From positions 35,581,501 through 35,645,500 of the forward strand of contig OY821786.1 in assembly GCA_963682175.1 (NCBI GenBank): DNA of 64,000 nucleotides, written 5' to 3'. The stretch is from Triglochin maritima (lineage: Eukaryota > Streptophyta > Magnoliopsida > Alismatales > Juncaginaceae). A program made the translations under genes and the position numbers. Positions 1-10,734 of this stretch are shown piece after piece; position 1 is the stretch's first letter; each line of letters opens with the position of its first letter. The notes beneath the pieces are model-generated. The model saw only the letters and a program-made list of their open reading frames with translations. It did not search any database and was not told the DNA's origin.

Positions 1-1
1 T

Positions 2-3000
2 AATAACAATGTCACTCACCCCTTGGCTAATGAGTCTAATAATTCTGTCACACCTGAGCCATCCAATGAGCCATCAATTCAATCTGAGGAACCAATTGAA
101 ATTGAACCCACTGAACCTGAAAGAGTATTCATTCCTAAAGCACCATTCCCTAATAGACTTAATAAGAATCATACAAATCAAATGGATAAAATGTTGGAAG
201 TCTTTAAGCAAGTAAAGGTAAACATCCCCTTATTAGAAGCTATTCAACAAATTCCACCTTATGCAAGATTCTTAAAAGACTTATGCACCAAGAAGAGGAA
301 AACACAAGTACCAAAAAGAGCATTCTTAACTGCAAATATAAGCTCTGTGTTAACCCAACCCACACAAATCAAATATAAAGACCCTGGTTGTCCGACTATT
401 TCATGTGTAATTGGTAACACCTTAATCAATAGGGCCTTGCTGGATTTGGGTGCTAGTGTTAATCTGCTTCCCTACTCTGTATATAAAGAATTGGATATAG
501 GAGACCTTAAACAGACTATGACCACACTCCAATTGGCTGATAGATCTGTTAAGATTCCTAGAGGTGTGGTTGATGATGTTCTGATCAAAGTGGGTGAATT
601 CATATTTCCTGTGGACTTTGTTGTCTTAGACACGGAGCCTGTTGCTAACCCTAGCAATCAAATTCCTGTGATCTTAGGAAGACCTTTTTTAGCCACTTCC
701 AATGCCCTAATCAATTGTAGGAATGGATTGATGAAATTGTCATTTGGGAATTTGACAGCTGAGCTAAATATTTTTAACTTAGGGAAGCAACCTGGAATTT
801 TCTCTGATGAATCGAGTGAATTGAATTACATTCAGGATTGTAGTGAAGATGAGCTGATTTCGGATTACTTAAATTTCACCCAATTGGGTGAAGTTGATTT
901 TCAAAAGAACCTGAGTGGTGAGGGCACAATTTGTGACCAAATCAATTATATAGGTTCGAATCGATCTTCACCCAATTGGTCAGCCTTAGGTGGACTTTTA
1001 GCCGAACCAAGACCTCAATCCAAACCCTCACTACAAGAACCACCATCACTAGAGTTGAAGCCCCTCCCTACTACATTGAAGTATGCATTTTTAGGACCCT
1101 CATCCACCCTCCCAGTTATCATAGCATCGGATTTGACCCCCAATCAAGAGAATGAATTGTTGAGAGTCCTCAGTAGGAATAAAGAAGCTATTGGATGGAC
1201 CATAGCCGATATCAAGGGGATTAGCCCATCTATAGTCCAACATAGGATCCATTTGGAAGATAATACTCAACCCCGTAGGGATCCGCAAAGGCGGCTTAAC
1301 CCGGTCCTAACTGAGGCGGTCAAAAAGGAAATACTTAAGTGGTTGGACAATGGAATTATATACCCTATATCCGATAGTGCGTGGGTTAGTCCTGTCCAGG
1401 TTGTCCCTAAGAAATCTGGAGTTACTGTAGTTGAGAATGAGCTTAATGAGTTAGTCCCGACCCGTATCCAAACCGGTTGGAGGATTTGCATTGACTATAG
1501 GAAACTGAATTCTGCAACTCGTAAGGATCACTTCCCTCTTCCTTTCATAGATCAAATGTTAGAACGGTTGGCCGGATATGAGTATTATTGTTTTCTAGAT
1601 GGATATTCCGGCTATAACCAAATTCCTATCGCTCCTGAGGATCAGGAGAAAACTACCTTCACGTGCCCTTTCGGCACGTTTGCTTTCCGTCGCATGCCCT
1701 TTGGCTTGTGCAATGCTCCTGCCACATTTCAAAGATGTATAGTTAGCATTTTCTCTGATATGGTGGATAACTTCATGGAAATTTTCATGGATGATTTCTC
1801 TGTCTTTGGTCCCACTTTTGCCAATTGTTTGAACCATTTGGAATTAGTACTAGTAAGGTGTAAGGAGAAGAACTTGACCTTAAATTGGGAAAAATGTCAT
1901 TTCATGGTCAAGAATGGAATAGTGCTTGGTCACATTGTGTCTAAGGATGACATTCAAGTGGATAAAGCCAAGGTGGATTTGATTAAGCATCTCCCTCCAC
2001 CAACAAATGTCAAAGAGATTCGTTCATTTTTAGGGCATGCCGGATTCTATCGAAGGTTTATCAAGGGCTTTAGTAAGGTGGCGAGACCATTGACTGAATT
2101 ATTAGCGAAGGACTCTAAGTTTGAATTTTCTGATAAATGTTTGGAGTCGTTTAACCACCTTACGAGGGAATTGACGTCGGCACCCATTATTCATTCACCT
2201 GATTGGACCCAACCCTTTGAGATAATGTGTGATGCATCGGATTACGCCATAGGAGCGGTGTTGGGTCAGAAAATTGAAAAGAAACCTCACGTGATATATT
2301 ATGCTAGTAAAACCTTGAATGATGCCCAATTGAACTACACGGTAACTGAGAAAGAATTTCTAGCAGTCATTTTTGCCTTGGAAAAATTTCGACAATATTT
2401 GATAGGCACACACGTGATTATTTACACGGATCATGCGGCAATAAGACATTTAGTGAACAAAAAGGATGCCAAGCCGCGTTTATTGCGTTGGATCTTACTA
2501 CTGCAAGAATTTGATGTCGAAATCCGTGATAAAAAGGGTTGTGAAAATGTAGTCGCCGATCACTTGTCTAGAATTCCTCTTATCCCAGTGAATAACACAC
2601 CAGTGAATGAGAACTTTCCGGATGAACAAATTATGGCTGTGTCTGGCGAACCATGGTTCGCCGATATAGTCAATTTTTTAGTAACTGGTGTGACCCCGAC
2701 TGAATGGTCTAAGAACGATCAAGCCAAATTTAGGTCCCTAGTGAAGAATTTTTATTGGGATGACCCATATCTTTTCAAATATTGTTCGGATCAAATCATT
2801 AGGAGATGTGTTCCTGAGGAGGAATTTGCAAGTATTCTATCTTTTTGTCATGACCAAGCTTGTGGAGGACATTTTGGAGCTAAGAAAACCGCGGCCAAAG
2901 TTTTACAGTGTGGATTTTATTGGCCCACCCTATTTAAGGATGCATTTACATTTTGTAATTCTTGCTCTAGATGTCAAATGCTAGGAAAACTCTCTCGTAG

Positions 3001-3949
3001 AGACATGATGCCTCTGCACCCTATTCTCATAGTTGATATCTTTGATGTTTGGGGCATCGATTTTATGGGCCCGTTTCCAATGTCTTTTGGGAAGGAGTAT
3101 ATCTTGCTAGCTGTGGACTATGTGTCCAAGTGGGTTGAGGCTATCCCCACAAAATCCAACGACAACAAAGTTGTTGTCAAATTTCTGAAGGAGAATATTT
3201 TCTCCCGATTCGGTACTCCACGTACCATTATCAGTGACCGGGGTACTCATTTTTGTAATCGATCATTTGAAGCTTTGATGAGAAAATATTCCATAACTCA
3301 TAAGTTAGCTACCCCGTATCACCCTCAAACTAGTGGACAAGTTGAGGTTTTCAATAGACAAATCAAGCAAATTCTGGAAAAAACGGTTAATGCCTCACGT
3401 AAGGATTGGTCTGTAAAAATTAATGATGCGTTGTGGGCCTATCGGACCGCTTTCAAGACAAATTTAGGAATGTCCCCTTACCGGTTAGTCTATGGAAAAG
3501 CGTGCCACTTACCGGTCGAATTGGAGCATAGAGCCCTTTGGGCTATTAAGCAACTGAATATGGATTTAGAGGCAGCCAGTAATGCTCGAAAATTGGATTT
3601 AGTTGAGCTTGAGGAAATAAGAAATGAGGCGTATGAGAATGCTAAAATTTATAAGGAAAAGACCAAGGTTTTTCATGATAAATCCATCGTTAGGAAATCT
3701 TTTTCTCCTGGACAGTTGGTCCTTCTCTATAACTCTCGCCTTCATCTCTTTTCCGGCAAACTCAAGAGTCGTTGGACCGGCCCTTTCATGATCAAAACCG
3801 TTTTCCCCCACGGAGCGGTCGAGATCAGTAATCCGGAGAACGGTGAAAACTTTAAAGTTAATGGGCATCGATTGAAGCTCTACTTAAATCGTCCCTCCAA
3901 TGTTGCAGAGGAAGTCGTGTTTTTACACGCAATTCCTCATTCTGATTAA
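2..3949 (+). CDS. Athila-type pol polyprotein (PR-RT-RNaseH-INT), 5' partial
   Basis: One frame is open from the window edge to TAA at 3947-3949, about 1,315 codons. Counting the codon at 23 as residue 1: the protease motif DLGAS begins at D141; the reverse transcriptase catalytic box FMDD is at 588-591; the RNase H CDAS aspartate is near 737; an HHCC zinc region spans roughly 940-990. The integrase triad reads D1013, D1072, E1108, giving the D-35-E spacing of retroviral-type integrases. A GPF-type integrase tail is near 1250. The protein would make and insert the cDNA copy of the element. The frame has no stop or frameshift in the visible part, so this part of pol is intact. The start lies outside the window. 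Confidence 0.92.
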   Translation, partial: NNNVTHPLANESNNSVTPEPSNEPSIQSEEPIEIEPTEPERVFIPKAPFPNRLNKNHTNQMDKMLEVFKQVKVNIPLLEAIQQIPPYARFLKDLCTKKRKTQVPKRAFLTANISSVLTQPTQIKYKDPGCPTISCVIGNTLINRALLDLGASVNLLPYSVYKELDIGDLKQTMTTLQLADRSVKIPRGVVDDVLIKVGEFIFPVDFVVLDTEPVANPSNQIPVILGRPFLATSNALINCRNGLMKLSFGNLTAELNIFNLGKQPGIFSDESSELNYIQDCSEDELISDYLNFTQLGEVDFQKNLSGEGTICDQINYIGSNRSSPNWSALGGLLAEPRPQSKPSLQEPPSLELKPLPTTLKYAFLGPSSTLPVIIASDLTPNQENELLRVLSRNKEAIGWTIADIKGISPSIVQHRIHLEDNTQPRRDPQRRLNPVLTEAVKKEILKWLDNGIIYPISDSAWVSPVQVVPKKSGVTVVENELNELVPTRIQTGWRICIDYRKLNSATRKDHFPLPFIDQMLERLAGYEYYCFLDGYSGYNQIPIAPEDQEKTTFTCPFGTFAFRRMPFGLCNAPATFQRCIVSIFSDMVDNFMEIFMDDFSVFGPTFANCLNHLELVLVRCKEKNLTLNWEKCHFMVKNGIVLGHIVSKDDIQVDKAKVDLIKHLPPPTNVKEIRSFLGHAGFYRRFIKGFSKVARPLTELLAKDSKFEFSDKCLESFNHLTRELTSAPIIHSPDWTQPFEIMCDASDYAIGAVLGQKIEKKPHVIYYASKTLNDAQLNYTVTEKEFLAVIFALEKFRQYLIGTHVIIYTDHAAIRHLVNKKDAKPRLLRWILLLQEFDVEIRDKKGCENVVADHLSRIPLIPVNNTPVNENFPDEQIMAVSGEPWFADIVNFLVTGVTPTEWSKNDQAKFRSLVKNFYWDDPYLFKYCSDQIIRRCVPEEEFASILSFCHDQACGGHFGAKKTAAKVLQCGFYWPTLFKDAFTFCNSCSRCQMLGKLSRRDMMPLHPILIVDIFDVWGIDFMGPFPMSFGKEYILLAVDYVSKWVEAIPTKSNDNKVVVKFLKENIFSRFGTPRTIISDRGTHFCNRSFEALMRKYSITHKLATPYHPQTSGQVEVFNRQIKQILEKTVNASRKDWSVKINDALWAYRTAFKTNLGMSPYRLVYGKACHLPVELEHRALWAIKQLNMDLEAASNARKLDLVELEEIRNEAYENAKIYKEKTKVFHDKSIVRKSFSPGQLVLLYNSRLHLFSGKLKSRWTGPFMIKTVFPHGAVEISNPENGENFKVNGHRLKLYLNRPSNVAEEVVFLHAIPHSD

Positions 3950-4079
3950 GTTTTAGTTTATTTCTCAAAAAAAAAAAATCAAAAAAAAAATCAAAAAAAA
4001 AAGAAAAGAAAAAGAAAAAAGAAGAGAGTTGGTACATGACTTATTTTTCTAAATCTCACTTTAACAACATTCTCTCACC

Positions 4080-4955
4080 ATGGTGTTTTCCGAGAAGAAC
4101 TTCCACCCGTTGCTTGTTAGTGATCAATATGGCACCCACTTTTACGACGAAATCATAGCACGGAGTTGGAGCTACTTGGTCCATAATAACAATGATGTTT
4201 ACTGCCCTAGCTTAGTGGAGGAGTTCTATAGCAGTATCACTAACATAGACCTGGACAGTGGGTACATTTTACTGAATTGGAGAAACAAAGTCTGGGCGAT
4301 TGACCTCAACATCATCTCCAACTTGACTGACATACCACAAGGGGCCTCCACTTTGCCATCCGAGGAACTCAGTTTCTATCGGTCACTCATGTGACCAGAT
4401 TATGTGCTTAGCCGTGATCGGGGTATCAAGGGCACATCCATGTACCGGAATGTCTTTACAGCATGTAGGTGGGCATGCCAAAACATCACGAGTAATACCC
4501 ACAACACTTCTTTTCGCACCGTTGAGATGGGCATCGTTCACTCCCTGATGACCCGTGATCGCACTTACTGTATGTGCCGACGGCTTCTGACCACCATTGC
4601 AGAAGGCCACCAACGCAACTCCCAACCTCTGCCATGCCTTGTCACCACTATCTGCAAGCACTTCATGGCCTATGAATCTTTCTGGGTGTACGAAGCCGAC
4701 ATGCTCCCGTGTACGGTGGAACGAGAGACATCCTCCTATCGTGGCACTATAGCGGACCTGTGGACACCTCCAGAAATGGAGGATGCTATGCAATCAAGTG
4801 AGTCGTCTGAAGACTCCGCAACATTCTGGGCTCAGTCAACCCCAGAAAACTCTGACGAGCATAGGTCCCGAATGTGGGGCGGGATGAAGCGCCTCAATAG
4901 CAAACTGAACAAAGCACTCTCCGACCGTGGAGAGTCGTCATCCCGAAGGCGGTAA
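4080..4955 (+). pseudogene. Athila second ORF (plant retrotransposon ORF2), split by one stop
   Basis: An ATG at 4080 opens a frame of 104 codons that ends at TGA 4392-4394. The same frame then continues open to TAA at 4953-4955. It is therefore one ORF of about 291 codons broken by a single nonsense codon, not two genes. The protein begins with a FHPLL-VSDQYGTHFYDEI type segment, followed by Cys-rich and Ser-rich parts; no membrane helix is obvious. ORFs in this position after pol are usual in Athila elements and have been called env-like, but their function is unproven. It is separated from pol by an A-rich run (3968-4020). Confidence 0.7.
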
Positions 4956-6037
4956 CTTTATTTTTCTTGCATGTCCTATATTATTTAATTTTGCATACAT
5001 TGGGGACAATGCATGGAATAGGTGTAGGGGGGTGACTAGTTATCTACCTATCTGTTTTATTTTTATTTCTCCAAAAAAAAAAAATCAAAAAAAAAAAGTT
5101 TCATTACATAGCTTAAGATTGAACTACCAAAACCCGAGTACAACTTGCATTGAGTCTTTGTTCCTTATTATATTGTTCAGCTTATAGAAATTATGACATA
5201 AATCTAAGTTCCAAAGAAATAACTCATTACCCTTTAAGACATGTATGCACTTAAATTGGATGAATCAAATCTTTGAAGTGGTTGATAAAAAGCAGAGGTT
5301 GAGGAAAATATACCGGGAAGTGTGGACTTCTGATAGCAATTAAGCCTTGAGAAAAAAAAATGCAAAAAAAAAAGAATAAAAGTGAGGAAAGCATATCTTG
5401 CAAAATGATTACAAAAGCCCAAGCCTTCGAGTCACTGGTCCGTAGGGGTATCTTGAAACCCGGTAACTTGAGTCTGTCAGCTTGGGATTATCGACCAAAC
5501 TCGCTACACGAATGCAAAAGGGTAAAAGTGTCAAATAAGCAAATATGTTGAATCACGGGGGGGAATTATTACTTAAAGATATTCAAGGCCCAAAGCTAGA
5601 AGAATGATCCATGCCATGGTTGATCCAAATGATACTTCACCACCAGAGGAGGCGTGCAAAATAATTTAAGTGATAACATGTGTAGAAGGGTTAGTGGTGT
5701 GAATAATTGGAGGAACAAAGACCAAGTCAGAATTTTTATGAGTTTGATTTTTATGAATTTTTATGCAAGAATTCTAAGTGAAATGTATAAGGTTGAAGTG
5801 GAGATATTGAGAGTTATTAATGAAACATTGAATAAAGACTTTGTGGGTGTGTCAACTGAAAACCCTCACGAGACAAAACTCGTCCTCCAAGGAAACTTAG
5901 GGGTTTAAAGGCTTGTTGCACATGCTAAGTGCAACCGTGATTCCTACGAAAGTGAGTTAGGATTTCCCTGCTTTCATACTTTTAGTTTTCATGTTTTGTT
6001 TTGCTCGAGACTAGCAAAATCTAGGTGTAGGGGTATT
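4956..6037 (+). other. Athila 3' noncoding region with two polypurine-like tracts
   Basis: No credible gene is present. An imperfect palindrome CATTGGGGACAATG lies at 4998-5011, followed closely by AGGTGTAGGGGGG at 5020-5032. A second AGGTGTAGGGG lies at 6023-6033, four bases before the LTR starts. The second is the polypurine tract that would prime plus-strand DNA. The first resembles the extra internal tract seen in some plant Ty3/gypsy elements. A-rich runs at 5072-5096 and 5350-5378 and a G run at 5558-5564 are also present. The short ORFs here (for example 5654-5908) have no family features and are ignored. Confidence 0.6.
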
Positions 6038-7279
6038 TGATGCATTGCATACATTGCATCATATGTCTTTCATTTAGATTATTTTTATATAAATAAATGC
6101 TACTAAGGTATTGTGCAGAATTCAGGAGTTACAATGCAATTTACCAATATTCGAGCCAAAACGCATGTAGTGGACTCAAATAGATCACAAAGACCAATTA
6201 GCTAGAGATTCAAGCTCAAGTTGAAATCCAATTGATCACATAAAGGAGCCAGGGACTTGATCGCAAATTAGAAGGACTAAAAAGCTATTTTGGAGAAGTA
6301 TTCAAGAAGAAATTAAATTCGGATCTCCAAATATATGCAAGAATCAATTCGGATGCGTGGAAGCCACCTAAATCATACCAAAAACACACCCGCAAAAGCA
6401 CAAGACGATCTGGACCATCCGTGCGGCGGAATCGCCGCATCTAAAGGTCAAGATGCGGCGGAATCGCCGCATGGACTTCGATCCGCGCCTCCAATTTTCG
6501 TCCTGTCTTGTAATAACACGTGTCCTTTCCTTTAGCGTAATTGATTCTCTTGTATCGGCTATAAATAGCCCTAAACACGATGTTGCAAGACACTTTTCAT
6601 TCTATAGCAATAAAATTCTGCCCTTTTATTTCTCCATTGTCTTTGTCTTTTGTAAGCTTAATTTTAGATTAATATTTCCTGTTCTTAATTCCAGAAGAGT
6701 AATTTAGTTGTTCTTGATTCTTTTTTTCTCTTAGAATACTTTGTTGCATGTTTAGTATAATTGCATTTATTTTCGTACGTTATAGTTTTAGTGTAATATT
6801 TCTTTTTTGTAATCCCTCGATGATCTCCATGACCCCTTCTCCTCATCTTCACCCCATGGGTTTCTAAAACCCTCCAAAGGGTGGGAGTGACGGATTTAGG
6901 GTTAGAGAAGAGGAATCGTTTTTATTTTAACTTCTTGTTAGTGTTTTGATCATATGAGTTTTTGTTAAATCAATTATCATACGATACTTAATATCTCACT
7001 TGATTTATAATAATTTTCGTGACTCCTAATCTAACTCGAAGATCCATATCTCCCACCCGCTGGACTCATCTATATTTATTTTCTTTTTAAGTCTTGTTGT
7101 TTTTGCTTTAGAACATTAAAAACCAAAAAAATCTAAAACCCAAAAATTATTTCCCTCTCTTTCTTCCCCTAAATCGAAAATCACAAAAATACAAGAATCT
7201 CTCCCTCCTTGTGTTCGACCCGTACTTGCCACCGCTTCAACGCGGCCGTGCACTTGCGGTATAAATAAAAATCTCAACA
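6038..7279 (+). repeat. Athila 3' LTR
   Basis: It starts TGATGCATTGCATAC directly after the polypurine tract and ends ...ATCTCAACA. The length is about 1,242 bp. A TATA-like CTATAAATAG at about 6559 would serve as the promoter in the U3 part. The stretch near the end, CTTGCCACCGCTTCAACG, is of the kind found at the end of Athila LTRs. The start is well supported by the adjoining polypurine tract. The end is chosen only from the CA dinucleotide and could lie near 7309. Confidence 0.7.
6422..6471. repeat. Paired GC-rich hairpin repeat in the LTR U3
   Basis: The 18-mer TGCGGCGGAATCGCCGCA occurs at 6422-6439 and again at 6454-6471, 14 bases apart. Each copy is itself an inverted repeat: a 7-bp stem TGCGGCG/CGCCGCA around the loop GAAT. 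The pair lies about 90 bp upstream of the TATA-like box, a position where LTR enhancers often sit. Regulatory function is inference. Confidence 0.75.
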
Positions 7280-8076
7280 ACAAACAACGGTAACTTTTCT
7301 TCTCCTACAGGTTTTTCATAAAAAATTATTGCATCTTGGAATTGTTTATTTTTTACTTTCTTGCATTGTTTTGTTCTCTTCCCTTGGTATGCAGAAGCTT
7401 GATAATGTGGATTTTTAGATATTCAGGATTGTCTTTGATGATAACATATTCCCTACACTAATTTAGCTCTCAAAATGCTTCTAACATACTCTTAACTAAC
7501 ATACTCAAATATAACACAATGTGGCGTGCTTTATTGGAGTTTGAATATCGATCCTAAATTTTAGCTATTCGAATATAAAAATATACCATCCACTGAGAAT
7601 GCTAGATCCTAAACCTTGTTTAAGAAAATCACGTTTTGGCTGGGTTAATTGGTGTTTAGGAGGCTAATGGTTGTTTAAGGAGAGAAAGGTGAGGGGGTGA
7701 GGTGGAGGATTTGGATTGGTGGAGTACTTAAGGTAAAACACTTCCCTATTCTCACTTCACTCTTTCACTCATCTCTCTCTCTAATCTGTCTCTCCCTCTC
7801 AGCTCTGAAGCTTGTTGGTGTGGTTGGAGAAGAAGAGAAGGAAGAGTTCAGCACGAGTTGGCGTAGTTGGCGGGATCATCTCTCGCTCGTGGAATCACCG
7901 GAGAAGAGCTTTTGCGAGGAGGCGATTGTCGTGGCACTTCAAAGGTTTCTTAAAATCTTCAAGGTATGTCGAGCTTCTCGTTAAGACTCACCCAATATGC
8001 GTGAGTGGTGGATTTAGTTGACGGTAGCCGTTAGGCTCGTCGGAGGTAACTTTGCAGCAGAGTTTCTGCTGAGAAC

Positions 8077-8795
8077 GGTCGACCGGTTGGTGCAGTGATC
8101 GACCGATGTTAGTGTAATCGTAGGAGTTTTGCTCTTCACTGGTCGAACGATGCCTTAGGCAATTGACTGGTTGTGTGATTTGAACAAGCTCTGTTGTGTT
8201 TCAGTTGAACGAGTCTCATTCCCTGTTCGACATATTACACCGTGCTAAGTCGGTTGGGGGCATAGACTATTTAAATGGTCGACTGTCTTTTTGATCTGTT
8301 CGACCGATTATACCAGTAGCTAAGTCGGTTCAGGCCTAGACCTCCAAACGGTCGACCACCTGTATGATTGTTCGACTGTTGCTTTGTGGGCTGGCCTGGA
8401 CAGAGCGTGAACCATCAAAATGGTCGATCGCTCTTGACTCTAATCCGACCATTCACTTAAGTTAACTTAAAGTCTGTTCGACTTATGCGAGTTTCGTTCG
8501 ACCAGTGTGATTTAGAGACACGAAGGAAGTGCCTAGAGAATTACGATCGACCGGGATCCCTTTGTCGTTCGACCGTTGGATTTGAAATGTTGTTGGTCTT
8601 GTGACATAGACATTCTAAACGGTCGACCGCCTATGACCTGTGTTCGAACGGTTAGTCATTTTGTTAGTTGGTCCCAGGAGTTGACCTTTTTAGCGATTGA
8701 TCGTCCCTGACTTTGTTTGACCGTTGCTGTGACGGTTGAGACACTTGCCTGGTTCCGGAGAGAATTGGTCGACCAGATGTTTGGTTTCGGTCGAC
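8077..8795. repeat. GTCGACCG palindrome array in solo LTR A
   Basis: About twenty occurrences of GGTCGACCG or one-step variants (GTTCGACCG, GGTCGAACG, GATCGACCG) are spread over 720 bp. They alternate in units of roughly 110 bp that also share text such as AAGTCGGTT and TAGAC-TNNAAACGGTCGACC. The core CGGTCGACCG is a perfect 10-bp palindrome. The same unit text occurs on the opposite strand in the copy at 36520-38528. Confidence 0.8.
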
Positions 8796-8909
8796 CGTTG
8801 TTGCTTTGTTTGCACTTGTGGGGTGCTTTTGAGTTGTTGTCCTTGTGGGGCGGGTTGTTTGGCTGACGTTTTTCTAGCAATGGTGCCTTGTGTGTACGTG
8901 TGTTACGGC

Positions 8910-9190
8910 GGTTGGGTGAAAGAGCCTTGGAGCCCTGTAGCTGTTTGTGTGTAGCTGTGGTTGGGTGAAAGAGTCATGGAGCCCAGCTTGTATGGTACGA
9001 TGGTTGGGTGAAAAATCCCGGACATGGACCACGTGATAGGGGGTTGGGTGAAAAAGTCCTGGAGCCCTGATTTTAGGTCGTGGTAGTTGTGGTTTGGTGA
9101 AAGAGATCTGGAACCCAGTTTGACGACGATGTTGTGTTCACTGTTGAGTGTTGCTGTGGTTGGGTGAAAGAGTCCTGGAGCTCAGCCTTG
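8910..9190 (+). repeat. Six-copy tandem repeat GGTTGGGTGAAA in solo LTR A
   Basis: Copies of (G)GTTGGGTGAAAGAGTCCTGGAG start near 8911, 8959, 9002, 9042, 9091 (as GGTTTGGTG) and 9158. Spacing is irregular, 40 to 67 bp. The spacers share GTAGCTGTG-like text. The inverted copy of this LTR family has a different repeat in the matching place, so the array expanded after the copies separated. Confidence 0.75.
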
Positions 9191-9816
9191 TTATAATGCT
9201 TATTCTACTATAGATAGAATTACATGTTATGTTGTTGTATCTTGTTCATATATATGTTAGGGGTATGACATACGGGGTTTCCTTCTGGAAACTCATGCAT
9301 AGTTGTATGTTTACCTTTCAGGCCGAGAGCGGCATTAGAGGGTGGTGACCGCGGAGGAGCATCCGGGACGTGATCCTGCTTTTTCTTTTTGGAGGTTGTA
9401 GTGATTACATGTATATTTCTTTATAGTCTTTTAATGTAATCACACTTTTGAAACATTCAGATATATTTGATATATATATATGTGTGTGTGTGTTGGTGCA
9501 CATGGTGTTATCTTTCGTAATGTCCTCGGTATATGTTTGGATTCGGTTGATCACCTTTTATAAATTTTTAAAAATTTCCGCTGTTTGAGGATGTTACAGA
9601 TAATATATATGGGGTTTTTTTCTTTTTGAAATCTCAGAGAATCATTGATGGTTTTCAAAGCTTACATGATATTACCTAGCAAACCTAGCCATACAAGTGG
9701 ATACAGTGGATTTGTAGCTACAAGATGAATACTACCACTCTAGTTATTATCAAATATGTCTCCACTGACATGCATATGTTCCCTCCACTGTCTCCGCTGC
9801 AATCAAATCTTTGCTC

Positions 9817-9974
9817 TTAGATTCCATTTGTGATCACCACTTCAAGCACTTTGTTTGGCTTGGAAGCTCTCATCTCTTCTGATGCTTCCCAATTCCCAGA
9901 CATCACTTTGTGTGTCATTGGCTTTTTACAATGTTGAGTGCTCCTCCCCAAAGTGTCAAACTTGAAAGTACTTT
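9817..9974 (-). other. Possible terminal exon or gene fragment, unknown protein
   Basis: On the minus strand a frame of 50 codons (beginning TFKFDTLGRST, ending VLEVVITNGI) ends at TAA 9817-9819. It is preceded by ATTATAAAG, a possible splice acceptor near 9972. Its composition is coding-like (charged, with Trp and Cys, no low complexity), unlike the AT-rich surroundings. I do not recognise the family and find no upstream exon before CCD7 begins on the other strand. It may be a remnant of a gene cut off by the solo-LTR insertion or by older rearrangement. Confidence 0.3.
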
Positions 9975-10695
9975 ATAATGCATAATGACATGTTAATTAT
10001 ATTCAAAACTAGGTATATTTTGAAGGTTTAACATGACCAATTCTAATTACTTTAATCATTATAAAGTAATTATCATAAATTGATGCAAAACGCTATTAAT
10101 GTATATTCTACTTCAAATATTAGCACGCTTGTCATATGATTTTTTAACTCCATAAAAATCATTACAAATGTGTCCATAACTATTCCATGACTAATTTAGA
10201 ATTAATATCACCTGAAAACAACATGTTCATTAAACTGATGTTAATAAAGGAAAACACAAATAATCACGTCACTTGTAAATATTAGATTTACAAATTCTAT
10301 CATTTAAACCTTGTAACATGAACTTAAGTGAGTTCCCTGGATCCATGCATGATAGATAAATCCACGCAAATAAAGCTCTTTGAAAATGTCACCATTCGTG
10401 AGAATCTCATCCATTTTTTTTCAAAAATAAAATAAAATCAAGGAAATGAAACCCAATAAATTTTAAAAAAGCATAAGCACTGTATTTAAGATTGCTTGAT
10501 TAGTATAGTTAACTAGCATGATTTGACTAGAAACATCACCAAGTTAGCTAGACAATTCATGGTGGGTACAGTTTATTTTGTTCTTAATTTCTACGTTCCA
10601 ATCATGTTTCTAAGAAAATATGTTAATTATGTGATCAATCATATAATAACTACTAAAAACAATGAATGAAACTTGTAATGCCTTCAATATCTCTC

Positions 10696-10704
10696 TATAA
10701 ATAT
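10696..10704 (+). promoter_or_regulatory. TATA box of CCD7
   Basis: TATAAATAT lies 39 bases before the first in-frame ATG at 10735. With a usual 25-35 base TATA-to-start distance the leader before that ATG would be only a few bases, so translation may begin at the next in-frame ATG (10747) or later. Confidence 0.6.
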
Positions 10705-10734
10705 CACCGTTCACCAATGAAGTAATTACCACCC

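Larger units (their letters stand above)
1..7279 (+). mobile_element. Athila-type Ty3/gypsy LTR retrotransposon, 3' part
   Basis: The window opens inside the element, so the 5' LTR, gag and the start of pol are missing. Visible in order are pol (protease, reverse transcriptase, RNase H, integrase), a second ORF after pol, about 1.1 kb of noncoding sequence with two polypurine-like tracts, and one LTR. The DLGAS protease motif, an integrase C-terminus without a visible chromodomain, and an extra ORF downstream of pol are the layout known for the Athila lineage. The target-site duplication cannot be tested because the other end is outside the window. The right boundary at 7279 is inferred from the LTR ending in CA and could be off by about 30 bases. 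Confidence 0.85.
7406..9598 (+). mobile_element. Solo LTR, copy A of a long-LTR family
   Basis: The sequence starts TGTGGATTTT and ends GAGGATGTTACA. It is flanked by the perfect 5-bp direct repeat GATAA at 7401-7405 and 9599-9603. TG...CA ends with a 5-bp duplication and no internal coding domain are the signature of a solo LTR left after LTR-LTR recombination. The 2,193-bp body holds a CT-rich leader (7740-7810), a donor-like CTTCAAG|GTATG (donor at 7964), a palindrome array (8077-8795), a second tandem array (8910-9190), an acceptor-like TTTACCTTTCAG ending at 9321, and a TA/TG microsatellite near 9470. The inverted copy at 36520-38528 shares this order. Apparent ORFs at 7697-8021 and 8656-8954 are not genes. 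Confidence 0.85.
9604..10734. other. Intergenic sequence upstream of CCD7
   Basis: This is AT-rich sequence with no repeat that I can define, apart from the minus-strand exon-like stretch listed at 9817-9974. It should contain the CCD7 promoter. Apart from the TATA box at 10696 I cannot assign regulatory elements. Confidence 0.5.

Noticed and set aside
5654..5908. 84-codon ORF between Athila ORF2 and the LTR
   Set aside because: Lies in the noncoding 3' region of the element, with no domain or composition support.
7697..8021. 95- and 69-codon ORFs near the start of solo LTR A
   Set aside because: They overlap the CT-rich leader and donor-like site shared with copy B; the frame is not conserved between the copies.
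8077..8795. Direct-repeat array with spacers that superficially resembles CRISPR
   Set aside because: The repeat core is 9-10 bp and palindromic, spacing is irregular, the array lies in an LTR, and the DNA is a plant nuclear genome.
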